Of a DNA stretch of 64,000 bases, positions 38,801 through 50,800 are shown one piece after another. The translations under genes were made by a program, and so were the position numbers. The first letter of the stretch is position 1. Each line of letters begins with the position of its first letter. The stretch lies in NCBI RefSeq assembly GCF_001640805.2, contig NC_066844.1, positions 11,680,866 to 11,744,865 on the forward strand. The letters run 5' to 3'. The notes under the pieces were generated by a model. It was not told the DNA's origin. It ran no database searches and saw nothing but the letters and a program-made list of their open reading frames with translations. This DNA is from Lates calcarifer. Taxonomy: Eukaryota; Chordata; Actinopteri; Centropomidae.

Positions 38801-41800
38801 TAATTGTGGCATGTACAAAAATTTGGGCCTCTACTGTCAGAGTTTGTACTGGCTGGATCCCCGAGGAGACACAGAGAATGCTACCCACGAATGACATGTT
38901 CAACAGTCTCAACGGACTGGAGGCAACCCGTTTGACCAAGTAAACATAAATGATTGGGTGGATATTGAGAGAGCTGGGTAACTTCAGATGAACAGCAGAG
39001 AGGTTAACAACTTTTTCAACTTGAAATGGACCAATAAATTGAGGTGCTAATTTCCGTGACTCAACCTGCAGAAGTAAGTCATCGTCGTCTTCAACCTTTT
39101 GTTGGGGGGGGGGGTTAAGTGGGTGCTGGGTGCGGAGACGATCCACCAGCCTTTGGTTCCTGGCAGCTGACCTCAAGAGTGCAGCCTGTGCCTCCCTCTC
39201 TGAAGGTGGTCCCAAACAGAAGGAACTGCCCTACTGAGCTGTGGCCACAACACAGAATGGGGGGCAAGATGCTCTCTGGCAGGGTACTGGCCTGCTAGTG
39301 GTCCAACTGCCGGGAGAGGGTGTCAGGTTTGACATTCCTAGAACTAGGACAATAGGTGAGTGTAAAGTTAAAGCGTCCCAGAAAAAGAGCCCATCTGGCC
39401 TGTCTTGAGATTAATCTCTTAGCAGACTGCAAGTAAACAAGATTGTTATGGTCAGTCCAAACTGTGAATGGGATCTCAGCCCCTCCAGCCAGTGTCTGGC
39501 CAGCACCACCGCCAGCATTTCCCAGTTTCCAACACTGTAGTTTTGTTCTGCTAACGAGAGACGCTGAGAGAAAAAGCACATGGGTGCAGTTTGTTGTCAC
39601 TAGAATACTGTGAGAGTATGGCCCCAACCCCTGACTATAAGGCACCCACTTCTGTGATGATTGTTTGGTAGGGTTGGGGTGAATTAGGACTGGGGCATTG
39701 GTTAACAGTTCTTTCAGTACACTTGTTTTCCTCAGAGGACCAGGTGAAGGACTGAGTAGTGGAGGAGCAGCTACCTTACTGAAGTCTCTTATGAAACGGT
39801 GGTAGAAGTTGGCAAAGCCCAGAAACTGCTGGAGCTGCTTACAGCTTTTAGGGACAGGCCACTCCACCAGAGTTCTGACTTTCTGACTTTTCTTTGGGTC
39901 TGATGGTGTGTTAAAGGCTGTCTTTCACTTGTTGCCTTGGTGGTATGCATTATGAAGGTCTAACCTAGTGAAGACTGTGACCTCCCTGTCCCACTGGTGA
40001 GGATGATGGATGAATTATTGCCGCATCCACCAATTCATGGATGTACCTCTCCATGGCCTACCTTTCCAGTCGTGAGGTTGTAAAGCCAGCTGGTTGGGAG
40101 AGAGAGCAGACTGCAAACAATTACCATAGCACTTGACACTCCAGGCTATGGCTTTTCCCTGTGACCAGTCTATGTGGGGATTATGAAGCCTGAGTGCTGA
40201 ATGCAAATGGGTTCTCTGGGAATGTGTGTGGTTGGAGCAGGAGGCCTGTCATCACAAATCAGACTCTAGAACTCCAGAGGCAAAAATACCTGCAGAAAGA
40301 GACAGAAGAGGAGAGAGAGGTGAAAGAGCACAAAACTATGAGAAAGGGAAGATACTGGGTTAGTAACACATATTTATGGGATATGAATCCATACTGAGAG
40401 AGAGAGAAGGTCATTGCATCATGGAAAATCCCCCGGCAGTCTAGGCCTATAGCAGCATAACTGAGGGATGGTTCAAGGGAGCCTGAGCCAGCCCTAACTA
40501 TAAACTTTATCAAAAAGGAAAGTTTTAAGCCTACTCTTAAAGGTACAGAGAGTGTCTGTCTCCCAGACCCAGACAGGGAGAAGGTTCCACAGTAGAGGGG
40601 CTTGATAGCTGAAGGCTCTGTCTCCTATTCTATACCTGGAAACTCTGGGAACTACCAGTAAACCAACATTCTGGGAGCACAATGTTCTGGTGGGATTGTA
40701 CAGGATCAAAAGTGAATGATCTGATAATGTTCTAGATAGGTGTTCAGATTCTACTGCTCTATGAATTAACTGTGTTGACAACAGGAAAAAATCAATCCAA
40801 GTAAAATAGTTGTGGTGACCAGAGTAAAAGGAATAATCTCACGTCCGAGGGTGCATTAGTTTCCACACACCCGTTAAGTTTAATTCTTTCATGAAATCTA
40901 TGGTGATTTTGGCTGCTTTAGTTTTGGATATTGATAAAGTTGACTCATCCAGAAGGGATCCAGGCAAAAATTAAAGTCACCCCCTATAAGAATATTTTGC
41001 TTTCCTCCCTGACACCTTCAAAAATAGATCTTGAATAAATGACTTGTCGTCATAATTGGGTGCATATAAATTTAAGAGAGTCCAGGGCTCTGAGTAAATC
41101 TGACAATTCACTAAAACGTATCTCCCCAGTGTGTCAACAATGGTTTCTCCAGTTGTTATGGGGATGTTCTTATTTATTAAAACAGTCACCCCCCTGGCTT
41201 TAGAATTAAAGAATGATGATATTACATATCCAACCTAATCCCTCCTCAGTTTCTTATGCTCCAGTGATGTCAGATGGGTTTCTTATATAAAGGCAATATC
41301 TATTTGCACTTTTTTCAAATATGTTAGGACTCTCTTCCGTTCGACTGTTCCATTTAACCCATTCACATTAAAGCTCACAAATTTCAATACTCTGTTCATC
41401 AACAATAAATGTTTTTACAAAGATATTGCCCTCTCCGTGAGATAGATGTGACCCATATAACCAAGTAGTATAAATTAAAGCACTGACCATATAAAAACCC
41501 AGGAAGAAACACAAAAAGAAAATGACCTTCACTGAACACTGAACATTCAGCACCATCTACCCTATCATACTGGGATGTGCACATTGCACCTATCAAACTA
41601 AGCGCCATCATCATCCTGGCCTCCCGGGGCTCTATCAGAAAGCGTGAACTTGTAATTGTAATTATACATTTTAAGTGGAAAAAATAAGAATATTACAAAT
41701 ATTCAGTACACCCATATCAAAATAAAATTGCAATAACATTAACTTAGTCGGCTTAGTCAGAAATCGGCTTCAGTCAAGTGCAAGTATATGTAAACATTAG

Positions 41801-44800
41801 CCTGTCGTGACTTACATTATCCATAGTGTCTTTATATCGACAGTATTAAACTGGTAACGTGGTAACTCTTACAAACCGAGGCCGATTGTCCGGTTTACCT
41901 CCGATCAATCAGTCACCTGAGGAGTCACCATTTCTTATCTCCTGGAGGAGAATGTGTAGGTCTCCGCCGCTCAAGTGTTCCTGTGCCGTCTTTGGGTGTT
42001 TTCACTAATTTTAAAACAGATTTGTTTGGAGAGCCCTTGGACACATGTCTGCCTAGCTACGTTGCATCACGTGACCCCCCCACTTAACTGTTATTGAATT
42101 ACCTAATGAAAAGTGGTGCATGTCAAATAGGCTCAACAGTGAGATTTGACCAGTGAACTGCCACTGCTAAATTATCTTTATCGTTTTTAACGTTACTTCA
42201 AAGCTAACATACACCGTAGGAGCTCGGTCCTGCTCATAGCAAAAAACATGTTGACACAGAGGAGGACAGGCCTTCTAATTTACTCACGAACTAAAAAAAT
42301 AACAACTATATTAGCTTTGATATTAATGAAGGCAACAATAGTGTTTTCCTTTTAAAGGAATGAAAGCAAATAACTTCCTTTAGCGAAGGTTGATATTAGA
42401 TAAAGCACCAACACACAAAGAGTCTGTAAAGTAATATTAAACTAGTTGTCCATGCTAGCGCTAACCACGGATGTGCATGGGAAAATACACATTACCTTAA
42501 AACACCACAATTTCGAATTCTTGTTTAAATTAGTTTTTGAGGAAGAAATATCTCCACTCGATGAAGCGGAGTAATGGCGGACAGTAGGCACTCGGCAGAG
42601 GGCGACCTCACTTGATATGACGTCACATGGTCACGTGACATGAAATCCTCTGGACTGAGATGAAATTACTTCTTGAGTAAAAGTATTGCTTTTAATTCTC
42701 TCTGTGGGATGTGTTGCTTTTGAGCAATACAGGTTTAAACTGAAAACCATGTTATTCTATCAGAGTAATGTCAACATGCACTTCAAATGAATGACACAGA
42801 TGTTTAATTTTTTTCAGTGTATTATAATGACTTTATCTGTTCTAAGTACTGAGCTCAATATGAACTCTGAGAATTCGGATAAGAAGTCAGAGTATGGGCC
42901 AGGAGGGCGGTAAACTATGACAGACAGAATTGACTTTATTGTTTTCCACTTTGCGTGTGACAAGCTAAGAACAAGGCTTTCAAATGAATTATAATTGAGT
43001 TTAGGTTTAGTGTTAATTAATAGACTGAAATAAAAAATGGCTGCAACTCCACCTCCTTGGCTGGTATCTCGGGGGACAAGAGTATTAATATGACTGGGGG
43101 GTAGGGTGGGGGGTGGATTAATTTAGGCTAACATACTCATCCTGACAAAACCAGGTTTCAGTCAGACAAAGTAAATCAAGATGGAAATCTGAAATCACAT
43201 CATTTACTAGTACAACTTTAGATGACAAAGATCTGATATTATGTAATAAACATTTAATTATTTAATTTTGCTGACTCAGTCACTATGGGGTAACGGGGTG
43301 TGACTGTTCTAAAGGAGGCACAGATAAGCATGTAAGACTGCAACTCTGTCTCCTGGCCTGAACTGTAGATTGTCAGGGCTTTGGCTTCCTAATAAACTCC
43401 GTCAGATTTTTCAGATATGAGAGATGCTCCATTGAAAATGGGATGAATGCCATCTTGCCAGGTCTCCCCCAGAAGGTCTTCCAGTTATCTACAAAGCCCA
43501 CATCACTTTCTGGACACCACCTCAACAGCCAGCAGTTGAGTGAGGACATGCAGTTATACATGTTATCACCTGTCAGATTGGGCAGGGGACCAGAGAAAAC
43601 TACGGTGTCAGCCCTAGCCTTTGTTAATGGGACATGGCCATAGCTATGGAAATGACAGAAATCATAGATGCAAAAATCAACAAAATATAATTTGTCCAGT
43701 GGTGGCCAGACTTTTACATACAACTGTACAGTGTACTGCGGTGAAGCATTAATAAAACCATCAACCATCATTGTGATAATTCTTGACATTTCTAAGGGAC
43801 ACTACGAACATAGCACAGTTTTCCTGTCCTTATTAAAAGTTTGAAATACAGACACATAAGTCACAACAGGACCAGGGAACCAGGCTCTGTGTCTCCCTCT
43901 AGTTACTCTGACTGTGACTATCTATCCTTATATTGGCTAGTCGACTTACTGAAAGAGAATGAAAAAGAACACATTTTGAGTCTGTCAGAAGCTAAGAAAA
44001 GAACAACAGAGGTTCTGAGACAACTGTCCGAAGAAAACCTACTGCACTGGTTTGATCAAATGCAGTGGTGTGTGATGCAGAGGGGAGTATGTTGATGTTT
44101 ATGTTCAATAAAATTGTATTACAGCATCAGTCTCCATACATATAGCCATACCTCGTATGACGGTCTGAGGATGAAAACACTGAAAATAAAGTGAGTACAA
44201 GTGCTTGAAGTGTGCAGGAATTTTAAGTTCATTCACAACCAAAAGAAGTACCCAATAGAAATATATACGAAACTTGAATGGCTTTCATAGTTTTAGTTTA
44301 TGTGAGTAGTCCAACCAAGCAGCAATATACACAGATTAACAGGCAGGTTGATGCGGCATCAGCAGTAAAGTAGACACTGTACCAGACCATTGTGGTGAAG
44401 TGGAAGCTGAGCTGGAAGGCAAAGCTCTGAATTTACCAGTCGATCTACATTCCAACCCTTACCTATGGTTACTAGATTTGGGTCATGACCAAAAGAGCAA
44501 GATTGTGGCTACAAGCAACTGAAATGAGTCTTCTCCAAAACATGTCTGGGCACAGCCTTGGAGATAGGTTGAGGAGCACGGACCTCCTGAGAGACCTCAG
44601 AGTAGAGCCACTGCTCCTTTGTGTCGAAAGGAGCCACCTCAAGTGGTTTGGGCATCTTGTTAGGATGCCTCCTTGGTTCCTTCCTTTGGAGGTTTTCTGG
44701 GCATGTCCAACAGGGGCGAGACCCCAGGGTAGAACCAGAACTCACTGGAGAGATTATATTGTGGTGCTTGGAAGTTTGTGCAACCTCCAGACATGTTTGT

Positions 44801-47800
44801 TGTTATTATAAAAAAGATTAAAATAACCTTAATAAATGTACATTCAAATCCCAATTTGTACAGCAGACCTTCCAAATAAGGGACACAGGTTAAAAAAGAG
44901 ATATATTTTCATAATTTATTCAACAAAAGTGGTTAATCTCACAAAAACTGAAAATTTGCCATGTGCAAAAGTATATGAACCCTTTTAGTTAGTAGCTTGT
45001 GGCACAACAGGACCAGGACATACATTTAGACATTGTCAAGATGACCTGCTGAAGTTCTAAGCGAGCACCAGAATATGGAAGAAAAGTGAAGTGACTTTGA
45101 AAGGTGACTTAAGTGCAAGGTGATTTAAGTGACATGGTTGTGGGTGCCAGATGGCCAGGTCTGAGTATTTCAGAAACTGCTGAAGTACTGAACCAATACT
45201 TGATTCAGTTTGATAGTGTTGATGTGTTGATGATGTGTAAGGATGCAGAAACAGCATCCAAGTGCTGAATTGTGGTTCCACTCTATTGTAGGGAAATGGA
45301 CATGAACGTGACTTCATGGATGACAGGCGAGTGTTCATCGTGGATATGTATAATCGCTACATATATCCTGGGGATGGATATGCCAAAAGTGAGTAAAAAT
45401 AATGATTTTTTTTCTCAAATGTTTATTCACCTTAAATATCACAGTAATTTTATAAAAGTGTATATCTTTCGACAGGTTATCACCATTCTTGTGTTCTCAT
45501 GTTCTTAAATGTGGTGCTCTGTTCCCCCCAATGTCTTGTTGGCAGTTGAGGTTAGAACTGCCGGTCTCCTCCAGTTCCAGCCCCTAGATGTCACTCATTG
45601 CCATTTTAATTATTCAGTGATTTCCCTCAGCACTACCACTCACTCTATTAGCACTCAGCAGAAAATCTGCCATGTAACAGTTTATGCAACACCATAATCA
45701 TGGCTTTTACACAAATTAACCTATAAATACATTAAAGATGATCTGACAGGGACCATCTGTTAACAAATAACCCCAATTCTAACAATACTCTAAAAAATTA
45801 ACATCACAGTCCTAACTTTAAAATACTCCCCACCTCTCAGCTGTCTTTCTCTATGCAATTAATTGAATTCATGACAAATTTTAATCATCTCCCCCTTATG
45901 CAAGTGAAATAAAAGTACATTCTGGTTTGTTTAAGATAAGCTTAATTCTTTTTTAACTTTAACATAAAGGTCTCCTAATTAGCCTTTTTTCATCATTTCT
46001 ATTAATTATTTGAAATGTACATACTAATTAATTGAAGCAGTAGCATTTCTTAGAAAACAAACTAATCTACCCATCTGAACCTTCTGTAAGAATTCAGAAA
46101 TTCATCAGATATTCTTTGCCCGTGTTGGAAGAAATTCTGTTGCATATTATACTGCAGCAGTTACTACTCTATATGTGAGGCCTGTGACTTGAGCTCAACT
46201 GCTACTGTTTAAAAATGGCTAGTTTATTCAATTCAATTTCAGTTGATATAGTATTCAGTATTTATATAGTGCCGAATCACAACAAATGTCATCTCAAGGC
46301 ACTTTTCATAAAAGATAAAATAATCCTTTATTAGTCCCACAACGGGGAAATTTACATCAGAGATTGAAAAGATGGGAAAAAAGGCAAGGTATAAGCAAGA
46401 TAATATAAAAAATATAAACAAGAACAGTATGAACAGGACAATGTAATAAAAATGTGAACAAAGGAGATGTTTGGCAGGAGAAGCAGTCGGGGGTAGCTGT
46501 GAGCTGAAAACTGTGGACGGAGGTGTGGAGGTGGGCAGTGAACTGGGGGAGTAGACGAGGGGGGTTGCAGCAGGGGTGACTGAGCAGGGGTAGGGGCAGG
46601 TGAGTGATCAAATCTATTGAAAAACAGATTCAGATCATTCACCCACTCCTGACTCCCCACAACCTGGAGGTCCAGTTCCCTGTGCCCAGAGACTTGAGTC
46701 ACCTCTGACCGGCATAGTCGGGTGTCATTTGTGAATTGCTGGCAACTATGCTCTGTGGCTTTATGGTGTGGCTCTTGAATGCTTGAATTGTTCCTGTCTC
46801 CATTTGTCTGCATTATCAGGAGCCATAAAAAGGAAGGTGGAGCTGGACTGGGGCACTGAAGACTCAGAGTACCTTCAGAAAGTAGAGCTCCACTCTGAGG
46901 GGGCTCTGAATGAGGTCCGACCTGACATTATTGTCTATAATGCAGGGACAGACATTTTGGATGGGGACCCCCTTGGAGGACTCTCTATATCACCACAGGT
47001 ACTGTACCTGCTGTGTCTAACACTCAACATATAAATATTTTGGAAGTGGGCATTGATCAGACACAATTATTAAGGTGAATGAGAGTGAAAGAGTTAGCAT
47101 TCAACTTCTCTAAAACTTGAGCCTCTGAACTTCAACTAGTTCGGCATGCTTTGTGCTAGAGAATTCAAAACAGGTCCCTATAATTTTAGCTATTATACTT
47201 ACATCTTGTACAGTTTTTGAATAATCACAGTTTATATTTTATGCTCATTTCCGACTATTTTTGAGTTTATATTGAGTGTGTTTTGGAGAGTGTTATAGTG
47301 GTGACATCACACAGTGATTTCAGCCCTTCTGCTTTTTCTGAAATTTTTGTGCTTCAGCTCTCCTCCTGCCCACATCTTTCACTTCTCACACACAATTTAT
47401 ACCTTAAATTGTACATGTTTTTGTGCTGTGTCACACAGTGTGACTACTTAGGCAATAGGACTCAACAATTTTTCGTGTAGCAGCCTCTGGGCACTGAGAG
47501 AAGCTCTCATCTACTCCATAGAGTGCAATGTTAAAAAAAACACTCTTGTGAAAGGACATAAACATGGCCAGTTTTGAAACTGTGACACTGCAGTCATTTT
47601 TCACTTTATCTTCTGGCACTGTCACCAGATTTTATCAATAGCACTTATGGTTTTTGAATCAATATGAGGTGTTTGAGAGGTGCACAGAGCCAAATCTTAC
47701 TCAGTAGAAACTAAGCAGTTAAAATTGCCATGGCAACCTCTGAGTTGGATACAAACAGGTGATTATGATCAGCTGATTAGATGACTTCTCTGATGTCTGT

Positions 47801-50800
47801 GGTGTTTATCAAACTCCTGACTTACTTTTCTGTCAAAATCCTGCTACACAGAAAGTCTGACCAATGATTACTTGAAAAATTATGGCAACAAAATATATAC
47901 ATAGACACATAATATAATTGAATAGATTTTAAGTACCACAGTTTTGTTTGCATTTAATTTATTCAGTACTTTTTAAACAAAACAATTATATAATATCACT
48001 CCCGTCAGGACACACAGGTTTTTTTTCATTGACAACTTCACCTTCACCGTCACTTTCACCATCACCGTCAAACTATAAACATAATATACATAAACAACAT
48101 AAAGCTTAAAGGATGTTTAACAATACAAATACACATACACAACAGATAAATAAAAATACCTTGCTGCCTACACATGCACGGGAATGAGTCCTTTCTTTTA
48201 GCAACAAACTACTTCTTCCACTCTCTTGTGTGTCACACCAAAAAATGTCCATAATGTCCTGGAGATCTTCCTGAGAGATGACTGCTTCTTCTCCAACTCG
48301 TTCGCTGAAGTCTGATTTGAGCACCTTGATCATCTGGACTGGTGTTACCTGCCTAACAATGAGTGGTGACTTACACCAATTGCATCACTTTCATGCTCTC
48401 TTGGTTCACCATAACTCTACTATACTCCAACCTAGATCAGTTTTCTGAGCAAAGGGTTGGTTCTCCTCCCCAATCACAACTTCTCTGGGCATCAGAGCTT
48501 GTGGCCAATTGTAACCGATTAGTAAACTAATCTCACATTCCATTTGCAGAGCAATGTGTTCTGCTAGATGCACCAGATGAGGCCATGCCTTGGCAGCTGT
48601 CTTCTTTGATGTCATAGTAGACAATCTCAGCTTGGCTTGCTCTGTGTCCATGTCTAAAGCATCTGCGACATCCTCAAGAATGAAGAGTCACTCTGTGAGT
48701 CAAGCAGAGCATAGACAAGAATTTCCTTGCTTGAATCATTTGGTGGTGATACATAAACAGGCATAATTGTTGAAGTCTGAGTGTTATTGCTGTCTTGCAC
48801 AACTCTCCTTGAATGTGATTTCTTTGGTTATGTTTTGTGGTTGTGTTAACTATGTTTTTCTTTCTTTAGTGTTACTTATGTCTTCAGTATGTTCTCTCTT
48901 TGGTTCTTGCTTTAGGCGATCTTCATGATTCATCTGCTTTTTGCAGCTTTTGGAGTGATGGCCAGGACTTAAGCACCCAAAGCACAGTTTCTCTACTTGA
49001 ATAAACTTTACTCTCTGTGCAATTGGCTTTTCAATGAATCTTCTGCACTTGTGTAAGCTGTGTCCTGTTTTCTGACAAAACACACATATGACTATGCTCT
49101 TCTCGCTAGTGTTAGTTCTGAGGATCTTAGCACCCACAGTTCTATTCTTGAAAGCCCCTGTGGTTTGGTTCTTGACTTTTGCTCTATCAGATTCACACTA
49201 CTGTATAGCATGGTAGGAAGTCCTGGGATTACATGCTATGCTAGCTTCCATGCTAAGGAAAGTCGCAAAATAATCAAAGCTTGGGAACCGTCTGTGTTCC
49301 AGCTGATATTGAGCTATGTAAAAAGTCCACAAACTTTCTCAGCTCAGCACTCTCTATCAGGCATGTAGTTTGTCTCTGAAGGCTTTTGCAATTACAAAGG
49401 GCTCACCATATCGTTCATTAAGCAAGTCCCACGCTGCATGATGTGAATTTTCTGAATCAGTATCATATTTCTGAAGGATGATTTTTTCTGGAAAGATGAC
49501 TTCCAGTGATTAAACTTGAGTGGATCACAACTAAAGATGGTAGGTTCTGGAATAGGTAGCCTATCTGCTGATATAGCCTCAGCCAAGACTTTGACAAGCT
49601 TTCCTGATTCCTCTTAAACAACATGTCTTGGAGCTGCATCTGTTAGTGATGTTGTGTGTTGATACACAGGGTTCACGTGAGCATAACTGTAGACAGCTCA
49701 GTGTTCGGTGGAAACTTACCTTTATCATAAACTTTAAGTTTTGCTCTGACTGAGTTCAGTCTTTTCAGCTCCTCTAAGCGCTCAAGTTCTCTTTTTAGGT
49801 CTTCTACTGCCCTTTTTCTTGCTGCACTTTCTTCTTGCTTTAAAAGAACAGCCTCTTTTCTCTCTATTTTGTGTTCAGTCTCTTCAGTTGCTTGAAGCCA
49901 TAATCTTTAGTACAGCTTGAGTAGCAGCATATTCTGCTGCAGCTTCTTGTCCTTTAAGTGAGGACACATTAGAGAGAGCAGAAATAGTTTTTGAATATTT
50001 AGAGGCGAGACGCTGGAAACTGAGGATGCGAATACAGAACCAGCATCAGGCCACATCATCTCTTCCCCTGTTCCTTCGATTTGAGATTGAGCATTCTGAA
50101 CGACAATCCTTGTGACTAATGTACACTTGTCAATCCTTCAATATTCATCATAAACAATATTCAGCTCAGATAACTCCTTTTCAATAGCACTGATATGTTC
50201 TTCTAAGATGTTGCTAAGATACTTTTTTATTACAGAATTTTTAGCAGCCTTGGTGAGAGCTTTCCATCAGTCATAAATGCTGTCAAAACGTAGCCCTTTA
50301 GTCTTTTTAGGAAATTCTTTTCCTTTTTCTGTTAATGTGCGGACTCTTTCCGTCAACAAGGCACTTCAGACTGGACTGCTTGTTGTGCATCATCAAGCTC
50401 ATCTATCTGCTCTGGCACTGCCATTTGAAAGCTGCTTTATATGACTCTCTTTACTTCTGATAATTAAATTATTCAGCAATTAGCTTTAGCTGTTTAACAA
50501 AGGCAATTAAACACCAAACGTTCTCGAAATACTCAGGTTAATAGACTTAACTGAGATTGCTTTGCTTCAAATTAACCCAAAAGCAAGATTTACAAAGGCT
50601 TGAAATATTAGCATTAAGTAGAATAAACAAATGTCTTCATAGCAATTTTAAGTGGACTTGCAAAACCTCAAACAAAAATATCACTTACAATATCGGCTTA
50701 TTTTCCAGCTTACGTAAATGCACATAAAATATTTCAAACTCTTCAAAGTGTATGAATTATTCCTTTTGACGAATGCAAATGCAAACAAAACTTTAATAAT

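Larger units (their letters stand above)
34083..45291 (+). other. hdac11 intron 7 (11.2 kb)
   Basis: Largest intron. It contains, in order, a SINE at 34.5 kb, an antisense SINE at 35.4 kb, a SINE at 37.2 kb, an antisense gypsy-LINE-L1 cluster (38.9-42.1 kb), a promoter-motif cluster (42.6 kb), a LINE esterase fragment, and mariner and RTE fragments. The stretches 35580-37220 and 37440-38920 show nothing I recognise. Confidence 0.7.
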
